Notes: generated from the sequence alone by a model not told the origin. 64,000 bases of DNA from Procambarus clarkii (GCF_040958095.1 NC_091175.1:18202195-18266194); one strand, 5' to 3'; shown: positions 1 to 11,788, counted from the first letter of the stretch. Translations and numbers: made by a program.

Positions 1-950
1 ATGCCCAAGATTACCATCCGAGTTGCCGTCGGGGAAGTGGCTCAAATAGCCTCGGCTATCACTTCCTTTTGACGGCCGTGATGGTCAAGCGGATTAAGGC
101 GCCCTGTAGTTACCAGTTGCGTTGCTTCTGGGAGTATGGGTTCGAGTCACTTCTGGGGTGTGAGTTTTCATTCGCATATAGTCCTGGGGACCATTCAGGC
201 TTGTTCGCATTTGTGTTCCTCACGTGTGCCCCAAAGAATGAGGTGATTTGGTGAAATGCTATGCCCAAGATTACCATCCGAGTTGCCGTCGGGGAAGTGG
301 CTCAAATAGCCTCGGCTATCACTTCCTTTTGACGGCCGTGATGGTCAAGCGGATTAAGGCGCCCTGTAGTTACCAGTTGCGTTGCTTCTGGGAGTATGGG
401 TTCGAGTCACTTCTGGGGTGTGAGTTTTCATTCGCATATAGTCCTGGGGACCATTCAGGCTTGTTCGCATTTGTGTTCCTCACGTGTGCCCCAAAGAATG
501 AGGTGATTTGGTGAAATGCTATGCCCAAGATTACCATCCGAGTTGCCGTCGGGGAAGTGGCTCAAATAGCCTCGGCTATCACTTCCTTTTGACGGCCGTG
601 ATGGTCAAGCGGATTAAGGCGCCCTGTAGTTACCAGTTGCGTTGCTTCTGGGAGTATGGGTTCGAGTCACTTCTGGGGTGTGAGTTTTCATTCGCATATA
701 GTCCTGGGGACCATTCAGGCTTGTTCGCATTTGTGTTCCTCACGTGTGCCCCAAAGAATGAGGTGATTTGGTGAAATGCTATGCCCAAGATTACCATCCG
801 AGTTGCCGTCGGGGAAGTGGCTCAAATAGCCTCGGCTATCACTTCCTTTTGACGGCCGTGATGGTCAAGCGGATTAAGGCGCCCTGTAGTTACCAGTTGC
901 GTTGCTTCTGGGAGTATGGGTTCGAGTCACTTCTGGGGTGTGAGTTTTCA

Positions 951-952
<2 letters not shown>
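1..952 (+). repeat. Tandem array of a 260-bp tRNA-like SINE unit (3 full copies plus a partial fourth)
   Basis: Units start at 1, 261, 521 and 781 and read as identical along their length. Each holds a pol III-like A box (TGGTCAAGCGG, first copy 82-92) and B box (GGTTCGAGTC, 139-148), as in a class II (Ser/Leu-type) tRNA head. The fourth copy breaks into an (AT)n tract at 953. Each unit also holds a short open frame that runs into the next; it has no sign of being a gene. SINE origin is inferred from the boxes. The array may extend left of the window. Confidence 0.75.

Positions 953-1035
<83 letters not shown>
953..1035. repeat. (AT)n microsatellite
   Basis: An uninterrupted dinucleotide tract directly abuts the truncated fourth SINE-like unit. 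Confidence 0.95.
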
Positions 1036-1036
<1 letters not shown>

Positions 1037-1364
1037 ATATGTATTTTCTTCTGTCCTCTATGGACAGGGTTAGAGATCTGTTAAACATATAATTCAGTGA
1101 TTTATTGAACAATCAACCACAGAAGGTGATTGTTATGCTTTTAAAATGCTAATCCAGCATTTTTGCAAGATTAGCCAGTGAGGGATGCAAGCAGTGTTAT
1201 AAATACCCCGTAATCTTCTGTTATAGAATAATTAATAAAATATACATTTTTGTTTTATACCCAGATGGCGAAGCCTCGAAGACCCAACACGCTCTTCTGT
1301 TAAAGGTAAAGTATCATAGCCACTGGTAAATATTGAAGCCATATGACCGGATCAAACCTTCGGT

Positions 1365-1800
1365 CCTGATCTTGTACTCACCTAGTTGTCCTTGCGGGGG
1401 TTGAGCTCTGGCTCTTTGGTCCCCGCCTCTCAGCTGTCAATCAACTGGTGTACAGATTCCTGAGCCTACTGGGCTCTATCACATCTGCATTTGAAACTGT
1501 GTATGGAGTCAGCCTCCACCACATTACTGCCTAATGCATTCCATTTACTAACTACTCTGACACTGAAAAAGTTCTTTGTCATGCATTGTGCGTGGGCCTG
1601 GGACAAACAGTTTCAAGTAGCACGGGCTATGGTGAGCCCGTAGTGGACACAATTTACCAGTCGATAAATTTTTGACAAGTTCCATAACGAAAGCGCTCAG
1701 ATTATTTTCCTTTTCATTTCTATGTGGATAATTTACGCATAACTGAATAATGTGCCTTTTGTGATCATTCTTGTAATATGTTATTGAATATGACAAAAGA
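1365..1800 (-). mobile_element. CR1-like LINE relic, RT C-terminal end
   Basis: Read on the minus strand, about 1490-1600 encodes the usual tail of CR1/L2-type RT proteins (…W-N-A-L-G…V-V-E-A-D-S…F-K-C-R-C-D-R-A-Q, stop). The 3' untranslated part, about 1370-1480, mentions neither gene nor ORF. The same sequence recurs in opposite orientation at 18150-18395, and its extreme 3' end recurs at 14945-15003, so it is a dispersed family distinct from the larger CR1 family at 23-36 kb. Confidence 0.7.
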
Positions 1801-1989
1801 GGTTAGATGAGTGGTTCCAGTTCGAATCCTTTCATCTCTTGGTGAAGAACGGACTAAGAGGTATGATGATTCGTCAAGGAATCATTCATCTAAACCTTTC
1901 GATCGTATTCAATAGCACATGTCTGCACCAACGACTGCCTTTAAAACATGCTAATGTACCATGTATGTGTAGTGTCTTGTGTATATGTG

Positions 1990-2061
<72 letters not shown>

Positions 2062-2190
2062 TACCTAGTTGTGTCTGTAGGATTGAGCTCTAGTTCTAGT
2101 GTGTGTGTGTGTGTGTACTCACCTAGTTGTACTCACCTAGTTGTGTCTGCAGGATCGAGCATTGTGTGTGTGTGTGTGTGTGTAGAATAA
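1990..2190. repeat. (GT)n microsatellite and degenerate derivatives
   Basis: A long GT tract at about 1990-2059 is followed by shorter GT tracts near 2100-2116 and 2163-2182. Between them lie repeated pieces of the CR1-like 3' end (the motif CACCTAGTTGT). Confidence 0.9.
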
Positions 2191-2231
2191 CACACATATC
2201 ATATATATATAGATGTTTTGGAGATGCCAAG

Positions 2232-2232
<1 letters not shown>

Positions 2233-2312
<80 letters not shown>
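2233..2312. repeat. (AT)n microsatellite
   Basis: Dinucleotide tract shortly upstream of the first recognisable exon of the Thr/Pro-rich gene. Confidence 0.95.
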
Positions 2313-2315
<3 letters not shown>

Positions 2316-2447
2316 GCGCAATATTAGATGCGCCTTTAAAAAGAGGCACATGTAATATTGCATAATGTTTCGTGCCCTGTCATGTTGCTATCACTGAGGT
2401 GTTGCAAGCAGCCACCATTCGCTGGTAACGGTGCAACTTTGCCACAG

Positions 2448-2552
2448 GCTAAGGAGCTCAGCCCCCGGGAAGAGGACCCGCTAACCTGGCAGAACATGGC
2501 AAGGAGAAGCCCCGGCGGTGTGGCAACTATTGCTGACGTGGGCAACGCTGAG
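2448..2552 (+). CDS. Thr/Pro-rich secreted protein gene, internal exon 1 (first exon visible in window)
   Basis: An open segment (AKELSPREEDPLTW at its start) lies between an acceptor ending CCACAG at 2447 and a strong donor GAG|GTAAGC at 2553; it starts and ends in phase 0. An alternative acceptor at 2411 (GCAAGCAG) would add 12 residues in the same frame. The next downstream exon, at 4663, also starts in phase 0, so the two can be joined. The start codon and any signal peptide must lie in earlier exons, probably left of the window. Assignment to this gene rests on strand, phase and composition. Confidence 0.6.
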
Positions 2553-2589
2553 GTAAGCAGGAAAAACCATATTTGTTGAGATACTAAGA

Positions 2590-2935
2590 TGTTTGTAAAT
2601 ATTAAGATGTCTCTGAAGATGCTATAAGATGTCTTTGGATATGTTAAGATGTTTTGGAGATGCTAAGATGTTTTGGAGATGCTATAAGATGTCTTTGGAT
2701 ATGTTAAGATGTTTTGGAGATGCTAAGATGTTTTGGAGATGCTATAAGATGTCTTTGGATATGTTAAGATGTTTTGGAGATGCTAAGATGTTTTGGAGAT
2801 GCTATAAGATGTCTTTGGATATGTTAAGATGTTTTGGATATGTTAAGATGTTTTGGATATACTAAGATGTTTTTGGAAATCCTATAAGATGTCTTTGGAT
2901 ATGTTAAGATGTTTTGGAGATGCCAAGATATTATT
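2590..2935. repeat. Intronic 60-bp minisatellite
   Basis: Three or more exact 60-bp periods are flanked by degenerate units. The unit is itself built from about 20-bp steps containing AAGATGTTTTGGA. It lies in the intron between the exons at 2448 and 4663. Confidence 0.9.
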
Positions 2936-3294
2936 TTAGCATATCAGGAAATTGAAAATTAAGGTGAGAATTTACTTTAAAATAATCTAGATTTGTGAAG
3001 AATCACGGAAATAGCATTTGGTATAATGTCTATTATCGTATATATATATTAGCAGAAAAAAACAAATAACTTGTCTATTTCACAGACAATGTGAAATAGA
3101 CAAGTTATTTCTCTAATAATATATTAATACACTGATAGTATACTTTAGTCCTGGACATAACGTTTAAAGCGTATTGGTCAGTAAGGTATTGTGTTGGTCT
3201 TAATAGCCCTCCAGAGGCTGATAGGCCTCAAATTGAACTAGGCCTCCAGATAGGCCTTCAACCTACCTCCAAGCCACACCAGTTCCTACATGTC

Positions 3295-3510
3295 AGGCCC
3301 AACCACTTGGGGTGGACGGTAGAGCGACGGTCTCGCTTCATGCAGGTCGGCGTTCAATCCCCCGACCGTTCACCAAGTGGTTGGCCACTATTCCTTTACC
3401 CCCGTCCCATCCCAAATCCTTATCCTGACCCCCCTTCCCAGTGCTCTATAGTCGTAATGGCTTGGCACTTTCCCACTGATAGTTCCCATCTCTTACCCAC
3501 ATGCATATCA
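3295..3510 (+). mobile_element. tRNA-derived SINE-like copy
   Basis: It has a tRNA-like head with a B box (GCGTTCAATCC, 3350-3360), followed by a C-rich body. A related head occurs at 5938-6010 (B box GAGTTCGATCC). It sits in an intron of the Thr/Pro-rich gene. Confidence 0.6.
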
Positions 3511-3598
3511 TGAGTGTAGATAATATAATATGTGAATTCATTATTCATTCCGAGAATATAATGAATGAATAGAGGCCACTCGAAAGGAGCGAGGATAT

Positions 3599-3830
3599 GC
3601 TATTCATGCCCGTGCCACCTAAAAGGTGGCACGGGCATGAATAGCCCGTAGGTGGTGGCCCTTTTGAGCCATTACCAGTATCAATAGATGACACTGGAGA
3701 TCCGTGAAGGTGCGACTGCACCCTGCGTGACGGGAGATGTCTCCTGTCCGGATTAGCATTACTACAAGAGGTCTTATAGGATCAATGGGAAGCTGTCTAT
3801 TGCGATACATCGACCTCCCCCCCCCTTCCC
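3599..3830 (-). mobile_element. SINE of the 'GGTGGCACGGGCATGAATAG' family, with a 22-bp inverted repeat at one end
   Basis: It matches the four-copy array at 16870-17516 over about 150 bp. At 3599-3620 and 3624-3645 the tail sequence is present as an inverted pair with a 3-nt loop, so two copies or a partial inversion meet here. Orientation (minus) is inferred from the LINE tail it shares (see 15178-18118). Confidence 0.65.
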
Positions 3831-3934
3831 ACGAATACTACTGAGTTTGCATTACTCGGCATAGTAGGCAAGGCCTGATTTGCCTAATAGGCGAAGTTAT
3901 TTTCATTATTTAAAACAAAATTGTTTCCAGTTAC

Positions 3935-4005
3935 ATTCTTGTAACATTACATTACTGTCTTGTAAAGCCACTAGCACGCGTAGCGTTTCGGGCAGGTTTA
4001 TTTCA
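3935..4005 (-). repeat. 3'-tail fragment of a LINE/SINE family (GCCCGAAACGCTRCGCGT tail)
   Basis: It holds the conserved tail seen in longer form at 19386-19446, 43100-43155 and 56233-56290: a pentamer-rich 'lacking' AT part, then TTCTTGTAAAGCCACTAG and GCGTAGCGTTTCGGGCAG. Only the tail is present, so it is heavily 5'-truncated. Confidence 0.65.
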
Positions 4006-4286
4006 ATATTATTATATTAGGAACATGAATTACTGATTTAGTTATTTTAGGTTAGGTTAAGACAGGTTAGGTAGGTTAGGTTTGGTCATATTTCTACGTT
4101 AGTTTTAACTCAAAATAATAAACAAATTATATCATATGTAATGGAAAGCTTTATCATTTCATAAGAAAAAATTAGAAAAATATATAACTTCAGGAAAACT
4201 TGGCTTATTAGGCAAATCGGGCCTTGCATAGTAGGCTAAATAGTGCGTTTAGGCTATTAGGTACAACATATATACGTGTGTGTGTA

Positions 4287-4288
<2 letters not shown>

Positions 4289-4378
<90 letters not shown>
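4289..4378. repeat. (GA)n microsatellite
   Basis: Long uninterrupted GA tract in an intron of the Thr/Pro-rich gene. Confidence 0.95.
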
Positions 4379-4381
<3 letters not shown>

Positions 4382-4662
4382 AGTTAAACACCTGTATGCG
4401 TTTAGGTGGACATAAATAGGAGCTGCCTTGTATAGGCCAGTAGGCCTTTTACGGTTGCCTTAATTTTTCTTGTGCCCTAATCTCACTAAGGCAAATCTCC
4501 ATTTGGACACAATTAACATTGTACAAGAAAAGGAGAAGATTTGCTCATTAAATCACTGTTTTGATTTTGTCAATAACTGTTTATTCTTTCCACAGCAAAA
4601 TAATTATGTGATTATTTGTAAACAAATCAGATCAGTAACAGTTTTCATTTGATATTATCCAG

Positions 4663-5655
4663 TCTCCAGTTCCTCCACCTCACACGGCTTCTCTAGAAGC
4701 TTCACAACCAACTATAAACGAAACAATTGCAATAGATGATGCTGCAATAGATGATGCTGCAATAGATGATGCTGCAATAGATGATGCTGCAATAGATGAT
4801 GCTGCAATAGATGACCCTGCAACAGATGACCCTGCAACAAATGAGGGGGAGACAGAGGAAGAAATGGAAGACGAACAGCTTACGGACTCGACGGAAAGTC
4901 CCGAGCCACCAAGAAAAGCAGTCGCAAGGTTGCGACCAATAATGGCGCGGCCCTCTCGTGCAGACATTGCAAAACGTCGCCAAGAATCTCGCTTCGGCGG
5001 CCCGCTCCACCTGAGCCCACCGAGGATCCTCCGTCAAAGCCAGTCCAACCAACCTACTTCGGAGACTCACAGCCTCGGCGGCCCGTTCCAGCAGAACCCG
5101 CCGAGGGTCCTCCGTCAAAGCCAGCCCAACCAACCTACTTCGGAAACTCCCAGCTTCGGCGGCCCGCTCCAGCAGAGCCCACCGAGGATCCTTCGTCAAA
5201 GCCAGCCCAACCAACCTACTTCGGAGACTCACAGCCACGGTGACCGGTTCAGATATCGAAGTCAGCCCTCGAAATACGCAGCCACCAAGGCTAAAACCAC
5301 GCCTACCCTCAAGCCAGTTACACCCACATCCCCAACACCCACACCTTTCGAACTCACCGATACACTACAGGTCCTGGCCGACACAGAGCGCTCCAGCATA
5401 TCTCTCACCAGGCCCATTACCACGACACAGGAGCCCTCCACCACGACAAATGAACTAGCCAAAACGCCTAACACTAAAGTCAGATCACAACCCCATGTTC
5501 CATCTGGATTCTCAAGATTCAGATATTCTGCCAAGACCACAGCAACAACAGGGCCCGCTACAACGCCCTCCTCGACATCCAGGCCGCCAACCACAACCCT
5601 CACAGCTGCCCCAGATATTCCCAGCGTGAAGCCACGACTTGAATCAAGTTCTGAG
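4663..5655 (+). CDS. Thr/Pro-rich secreted protein gene, exon 2 (331 codons)
   Basis: The acceptor ATTATCCAG ends at 4662 and the frame is open in phase 0 to a donor GAG|GTAGTC at 5656, which is a weak donor match. The exon encodes a Pro-rich start, five to six repeats of the pentamer AIDDA (about 4727-4815), and an acidic stretch. Three near-identical blocks of about 33 residues follow (G-G-P-x-x…PPRxLRQSQxNQPTSET, about 4990-5240), then Arg/Tyr-containing and Thr/Pro-rich sequence. Such composition fits a secreted, probably O-glycosylated extracellular or cuticle-associated protein. The minus-strand frames here are shadows of the repeats. Confidence 0.75.
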
Positions 5656-6042
5656 GTAGTCTTAAAGACAATCTATCATTTATTCCATTATTTTGACAGT
5701 CAGACGTAACAAAACATATCGAAATCAATAAACAGCCGGGAAAATTTTGAAAATTATTAAAAAAAAATAAATAAATAATGCTGTTTTTGGTATATATGTA
5801 AAAGGTTACATCTGGTTGTTCATGGTTTAACTAAGCTATTCATACCGTATTGGGCTGGATACTTGTTCTAAAATGACAACTAGCGATACGACTCGTAAAC
5901 CTTCTTAAAACTCAGTTAACAACCCTACCTATATCGACTTGGACTGGTCGGTAGAACGACGGCCTGTAGGGTCGGAGTTCGATCCTCCAACGATCTAAGG
6001 GGTTGGGCATCATTCCTTCCCTCGGTCCCCATACTTCAGCTC

Positions 6043-7240
6043 CTTGTCCTAGTATACCAGCTCCTTGTCCTAGTATACCAGCTCCTTGTCTTCATATCCC
6101 AGCTCCTTGTCCACTTATCCCAGCTCCTTGTCCTAGTATACCAGCTCCTTGTCCACTTATCCCAGCTCCTTGTCCTAGTATACCAGCTCCTTGTCCACTT
6201 ATCCCAGCTCCTTGTCCTAGTATACCAGCTCCTTGTCCACTTATCCCAGCTCCTTGTCCTAGTATACCAGCTCCTTGTCCACTTATCCCAGCTCCTTGTC
6301 CTAGTATACCAGCTCCTTGTCCACTTATCCCAGCTCCTTGTCCTAGTATACCAGCTCCTTGTCCACTTATCCCAACTCCTTGTCCTAGTATACCAGCTCC
6401 TTGTCCACTTATCCCAGCTCCTTGTCCTAGTATACCAGCTCCTTGTCCACTTATCCCAGCTCCTTGTCCTAGTATACCAGCTCCTTGTCCACTTATCCCA
6501 GCTCCTTGTCCTAGTATACCAGCTCCTTGTCCACTTATCCCAGCTCCTTGTCCTAGTATACCAGCTCCTTGTCCACTTATCCCAGCTCCTTGTCCTAGTA
6601 TACCAGCTCCTTGTCCACTTATCCCAGCTCCTTGTCCTAGTATACCAGCTCCTTGTCCACTTATCCCAGCTCCTTGTCCTAGTATACCAGCTCCTTGTCC
6701 ACTTATCCCAGCTCCTTGTCCTAGTATACCAGCTCCTTGTCCACTTATCCCAGCTCCTTGTCCTAGTATACCAGCTCCTTGTCCACTTATCCCAGCTCCT
6801 TGTCCTAGTATACCAGCTCCTTGTCCACTTATCCCAGCTCCTTGTCCTAGTATACCAGCTCCTTGTCCACTTATCCCAGCTCCTTGTCCTAGTATACCAG
6901 CTCCTTGTCCACTTATCCCAGCTCCTTGTCCTAGTATACCAGCTCCTTGTCCACTTATCCCAGCTCCTTGTCCACTTATCCCAGCTCCTTGTCCTAGTAT
7001 ACCAGCTCCTTGTCCACTTATCCCAGCTCCTTGTCCTAGTATACCAGCTCCTTGTCCACTTATCCCAGCTCCTTGTCCTAGTATACCAGCTCCTTGTCCA
7101 CTTATCCCAGCTCCTTGTCTTCATATCCCAGCTTCTTGTCCTCATGTCCCAGCCCCGTGTCTTCATATTCCAGCACCTTGTCCTCGTATCCTAGTTCCTT
7201 GTCCTCATATCCCAGCTCCTTGTCCTCATTTTCTTTCTCA
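6043..7240. repeat. 21/42-bp minisatellite, open in frames on both strands
   Basis: A 21-bp core (CCAGCTCCTTGTCC plus a variable heptamer) alternates between two versions, giving a 42-bp higher-order period repeated more than twenty times. Because 42 is divisible by three, one plus frame (Cys-Pro-Ser-Ile-Pro-Ala-Pro type) and one minus frame stay open. Neither has an ATG, splice context or continuity with the flanking exons, so I treat it as an intronic minisatellite. Confidence 0.85.
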
Positions 7241-8284
7241 GTGCTGTATAGCCTAAGTGCTTTTTCCTCATAATTACCTGACGATCTATGACTGAAACGC
7301 CTCTGACGTTAAAGCTCATTATCCTCTCTCTTAAACAAAGGTAATGGGCCTTCCACTCAATACGTTCAGATTGAAACGGGATGACTACATGCCTGGGCTC
7401 AATCCCCGCTGACAAACCATACGTTTACCGAGCATTGGATCGACGTTAATAACGTTGATTCGTTGTCACAAAACAACGACATTTGTTCATATCTGCCTGG
7501 AGTAATGCTTACAGCTTTTGACGTTGTTTATTTAAGGGGTACGGACAGGGCAGTCACCTATATTTAAGTCTACCTTACAGTTCGCTTTCTGTGTCTTCCT
7601 TAGAAACCGTTTTCTGTGTCTTCCTTAGAGACCATTTTCTGTGTCTTCCTTAGAGATAGTTTTCTATGTTTTCCTTATAGCCTGATACAATTCTTAGATA
7701 ATATAGCTAATTCTTCGCTATAGTGATGAAAGTATAATGAATAAAAAAGTTGTCAATCCAAAATATATGTGAGTAATGCGACTCATCTGCTACTATCGCA
7801 AAAGATATGTAATTTATCCAAGAGTTACCTAAATCATCCACGTTGTATCTGAATAACTAAGGAAGTATCTAAATTGCCTATATGGTGAGTAAATAATCTA
7901 GTAGTTATTTAAATAATCTAATCTAAAAGTTACCTAAGTAAGCTAGAATTAATCTAGCTTAAATTCCAGGTCACCTAAATAATTCAGAAGTTATTTAAAC
8001 AATCTATTAGTTATCTAAATAATTCAGAAGTTTTCTAAATTATCCAGAAGTTATCTAAACTATCCAGAAGGATATCTATCGGGATAAGGCTTTGGGATGG
8101 GATAAGGCGGGGAGGGAGGTATGGGGTGGGTAGGAGGGGGGGTAGCAATGGGGGGTGGGTAAGAGGGGGGGGGGGTTATTCCTTGACGTGAACTAGAAGG
8201 TACAAAAATTCTATCTTTTGCTGACCCGGGGCCGAGGACCGGCCACGAACTTAAGAGGCTTCTACACAAGCTTAGAATGGACGT

Positions 8285-9165
8285 CGTGAACGCTTGAAAC
8301 GTTGACGCAAGGTGTTGGGAGAAGAATGAAACGTTGACGCAAGGTGTTGGGAGAGGCTTGAAACACTGACGCAAGGTGCTGAGAGAAGCATAAATCACTG
8401 ACGCAAGGTGCTGGGAGAAGCTTGAAACACTGACGCAAGGTGTTGGGAGAGGCTTGAAACACTGACGCAAGGTGTTGGGAGAGGCTTGAAACACTGACGC
8501 AAGGTGCTGAGAGAAGCATAAATCACTGACGCAAGGTGCTGGGAGAAGCATGAAACACTGACGCAAGGTGCTGGGAGAAGCATGAAACGCTGACGCAAGG
8601 TGCTGGGAGAAGTATGAATCACTGACGCAAGGTGCTGGGAAAGGCTTGAAACATTGACGCAAGGTGCTGGGCAAGGCCTTAAACGCTGACGCAAGATGCT
8701 GGGAGAAGCATGAATCACTGACGCAAGGTGCTGGGAGAAGCATGAAACGCTGACGCAAGATGCTGGGAGAAGCATGAATCACACGCAAGGTGCTGGGAGA
8801 AGCATGAAACACTGACGCAAGGTGCTGGGAAAGGTTTAAAACATTGACGCAAGGTGCTGGGAAAGGCATGAAACATTGACGCAAGGTGCTGGGAAAGGCA
8901 TGAAACATTGACGCAAGGTGCTGGGAAAGGCTTGAAACATTGACGCAAGGTGCTGGGAAAGGCATGAAACATTGACATAAGGCGCTGGGAGACGCTTGAA
9001 ACATTGACGCAAGGTGTTGGGAAAGGCTTGAAACGCTGACACAAGGTGCTGGGAGAAGCTTGAAACACTGACGCAAGGTGCTGGGAAAGGCTTGAAACAC
9101 TGACGCAAGGTGCTGGAAGACTGACGCAAAGCGCTGGAAGACTGACGCAAGGCGCTGGGAGACGC
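8285..9165. repeat. ~32-bp intronic minisatellite
   Basis: About 27 imperfect units around the core ACGCAAGGTGCTGGGA. The unit length is not a multiple of three in every copy, yet several overlapping minus-strand frames stay open over long stretches; these are repeat artefacts. Confidence 0.9.
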
Positions 9166-9809
9166 TATATTTAACACCCAATAAGACTCTAAGAAACGAC
9201 CGTCAAGACCCAGACTCAAAGACTGGAACGAGGCTGTTCGCTATAATGACCAATTAGCCTTGTCTTAACTATGCTCACCTCTTCACACACACACACCCTC
9301 AGATGGAAGACATCACCGGACTTAAGACACTCTTAAGACGGTCTAAAGACGTCACCGGACATCATCTTAAGACATCACGTTTTCTTTACTTCATTTAGTG
9401 TGCTCGACAGAACTCAGTCCTTGACCTTATTAAAAACTTGTTAAAAAGCAGTAAATAATTCTTAAATTTGATTCAATTTGATATGCTAAATATATTTAAT
9501 ATTTAAAATTTTTAAATTTAATAATTTAAACTTATTTGATTTACAAATTATTTGATTTAAAAATTACTATATTTAATCATTTAAAATTATTTGATTTAAA
9601 AATTACTATATTTAATCATCTAAAATTATTTGATTTAAAAATTATTTAATAATTTTAAACAAAATGTAAAATTATTGATTTTTTTAATTTAATTTAATTA
9701 TTATAAATACTTAGTTAATATAATTTATGAATAAACATTTTTATTAATCTGTGCTTCCTAAAATAAATCTTTGCTTCTGTCAATTTATTTTTGGTGATGG
9801 GATATACAA

Positions 9810-9814
<5 letters not shown>

Positions 9815-9893
<79 letters not shown>

Positions 9894-9907
9894 ATAAAAT
9901 GTTGTAG

Positions 9908-9978
<71 letters not shown>
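9815..9978. repeat. (AT)n and (GA)n tracts 38 bp from a splice acceptor
   Basis: An AT tract (about 9815-9889) and a GA tract (about 9909-9978) end 38 bp before the acceptor at 10016 of the largest exon. Confidence 0.9.
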
Positions 9979-9980
<2 letters not shown>

Positions 9981-10016
9981 ATAAACATATGTAATTGTCT
10001 CGAACTATCGTTCCAG

Positions 10017-11788
10017 GTCAGCGGAGTGGGTTATGTAGGAGAAGCCTTTCGGCTCCAAGACAAGAGGCGACTCGGAACCATTCCTCCACGGCGCCGCCTG
10101 CCACCGATCTTCAACTGGAAGGACACTTCGGTGGCTGTCGGAACGGGAGTCAATGTCAAAGGCAACACGGAGGACACTAGGCGCTTCGGCCCGATACTCG
10201 TCTATGATAATCGGGTGAGGACCGACCGCAAGCACAAGGATGTGGTCGATTTGGAGAGGCTTCCGGAGACCACGGTCAGACCCGAAGACGAGGAGGAGGA
10301 CGAGGTAGCCGCCGTCACTGATGCTCCAGTCGAAGACACGACTGTGTTTATTTACGAACGTCTGGGAGAGGGAGAAGAATTTGAAGACGAATCTATAACC
10401 AGTAGCGACGTGTTAGACTCTGAACCATCGTTGGAGGAAGTAACTACTTTGCCTTCGTCATTAGTTCTCCCAGACACGACCATTAAACCTGAAGAGGCTT
10501 CCTCTACAACAACCAAATCAACTACCACCGCGGCTACTACAACCACCACCACCACTGCTACAACTACCACTACTAAAACCACCACTACCACCACCACCAC
10601 TCCTGAAGAAGAGGAGCCATCACCCACCTTACCCTCCATCCCAGCAGCCGTACTAGAGGGAGACGACATTACGGACCTCGACTACATCCACACCGAAAGC
10701 GACGACCTGCCCACTTACGACATCACTGTCGGGACTTCGGTGTTGACCACCAGCCACGTGCAGCCGCCTGGTGCTGTGGGCGTGGGCGAGGTGATCCCCG
10801 TCGACCTCCAGCCCGAACACAAGGCGCCGGATGCCGATGATACCACCGAGGCGACTCGACCATCTTTGCTGGGCACACTCTTCAGCATTTTAACGCGACC
10901 AGATCGCCCAGAACGACCAGAACGACCAGATCGCATAGATAGGCCAGATCGGATAGAAAGGCCAGATCGGATAGAAAGGCCAGATCGGATAGAAAGGCCA
11001 GATCGGATAGAAAGGCCAGATCGGATAGAAAGGCCAGATCGGATAGAAAGGCCAGATCGGATAGAAAGGCCAGATCGGATAGAAAGACCAGATCGGATAG
11101 AAAGGCCAGATCGGATAGAAAGGCCAGATCGGATAGAAAGGCCAGACCGGATAGAAAGGCCAGACCGGATAGAAAGGCCAGATCGGATAGAAAGACCAGA
11201 TCGGATAGAAAGGCCAGATCGGATAGAAAGGCCAGATCGGATAGAAAGGCCAGATCGGATAGAAAGGCCAGATCGGTTAGAAAGACCAGAACTGATAGAC
11301 CGACCAGAACTGATAGACCGACCAGAACTGATAGAACGACCGGAACGGATAGAGCGACCAGAACGGATAGAGCGACCAGAACGGATAGAGCGACCAGAAC
11401 GGATAGAGCGACCAGATCACACAGACCTATCAGATGGGATCGAGAAGCCAGAACAACCAAGACCGGAAACGCTGCTACCACCACCACCACCACCACCACC
11501 AGATACCCACAATCCGGAAAGGACGAGACCGGAAAGAATCAGACCAGAGAGACCACCCCTGTCTTTCAGACCCCGCCCGAGACCAAGCGCCAGGCCTGAC
11601 TTCGTCCCTCTTAGATTCCGCTTCACTCCTCCGCCGCCGCCTTCAGAAGAGACCACCACGCCGTCTCCGGTTTCGAAAGTCCACAGCGGCCCCAGACCCA
11701 ATTGTCATATCTGCCGTCAATCCCTCCCATCTCCCGCCGAGTCGAACTACACCATCGCATCACCCAATCCTTCCCGCCTTTGTCTCGA
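10017..11788 (+). CDS. Thr/Pro-rich secreted protein gene, exon 3 with coding PDRIER minisatellite
   Basis: The acceptor CGTTCCAG ends at 10016 and the exon opens in phase 0 (VSGVGYVGEA). In order it encodes: a basic region of about 60 residues (FNWKDTSVAVG…), an acidic Glu/Asp segment, and a poly-Thr tract (about 10500-10605). A second acidic segment follows, then about 25 repeats of R-P-D-R-I-E from an 18-bp DNA unit (about 10890-11280). Last come variant repeats (RPELID, RPERIE), a polyproline run and a Pro/Arg-rich end. I end it at a donor GA|GTAACG (11789), because the frame would stop immediately and a downstream acceptor at 11867 restores the frame of the following sequence exactly. 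The minus-strand frames are shadows. Confidence 0.75.

Larger units (their letters stand above)
5656..10016. other. Large intron rich in minisatellites
   Basis: Between two phase-0 exons of the Thr/Pro-rich gene. It holds a SINE head (5938-6010), a 21/42-bp minisatellite (6043-7240), degenerate 24-bp AT-rich repeats (about 7800-8070) and a 32-bp minisatellite (8285-9165). After these come AT-rich sequence (9420-9780) and (AT)n plus (GA)n tracts next to the downstream acceptor. I see no convincing additional exon. Confidence 0.7.

Noticed and set aside
248-1073. 88-codon frames repeated in the 260-bp array
   Set aside because: Each copy's frame overlaps the next and follows the SINE-like unit; the tRNA-like boxes explain the sequence better.
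6003-7256. 417-codon Cys/Pro repeat frame and its 376-codon minus partner as genes
   Set aside because: Both are consequences of a 42-bp minisatellite; neither has an ATG or splice links, and the array lies between two phase-matched exons.
8060-9219. Long overlapping minus frames (LPAPCVSVSS-type repeats)
   Set aside because: Several frames are open at once over a 32-bp minisatellite, as expected of a repeat without stops; no gene structure.
10882-11499. 205-codon hydrophobic minus frame over the PDRIER repeat
   Set aside because: Shadow of the 18-bp coding minisatellite; the plus frame fits exon phases and domain context.
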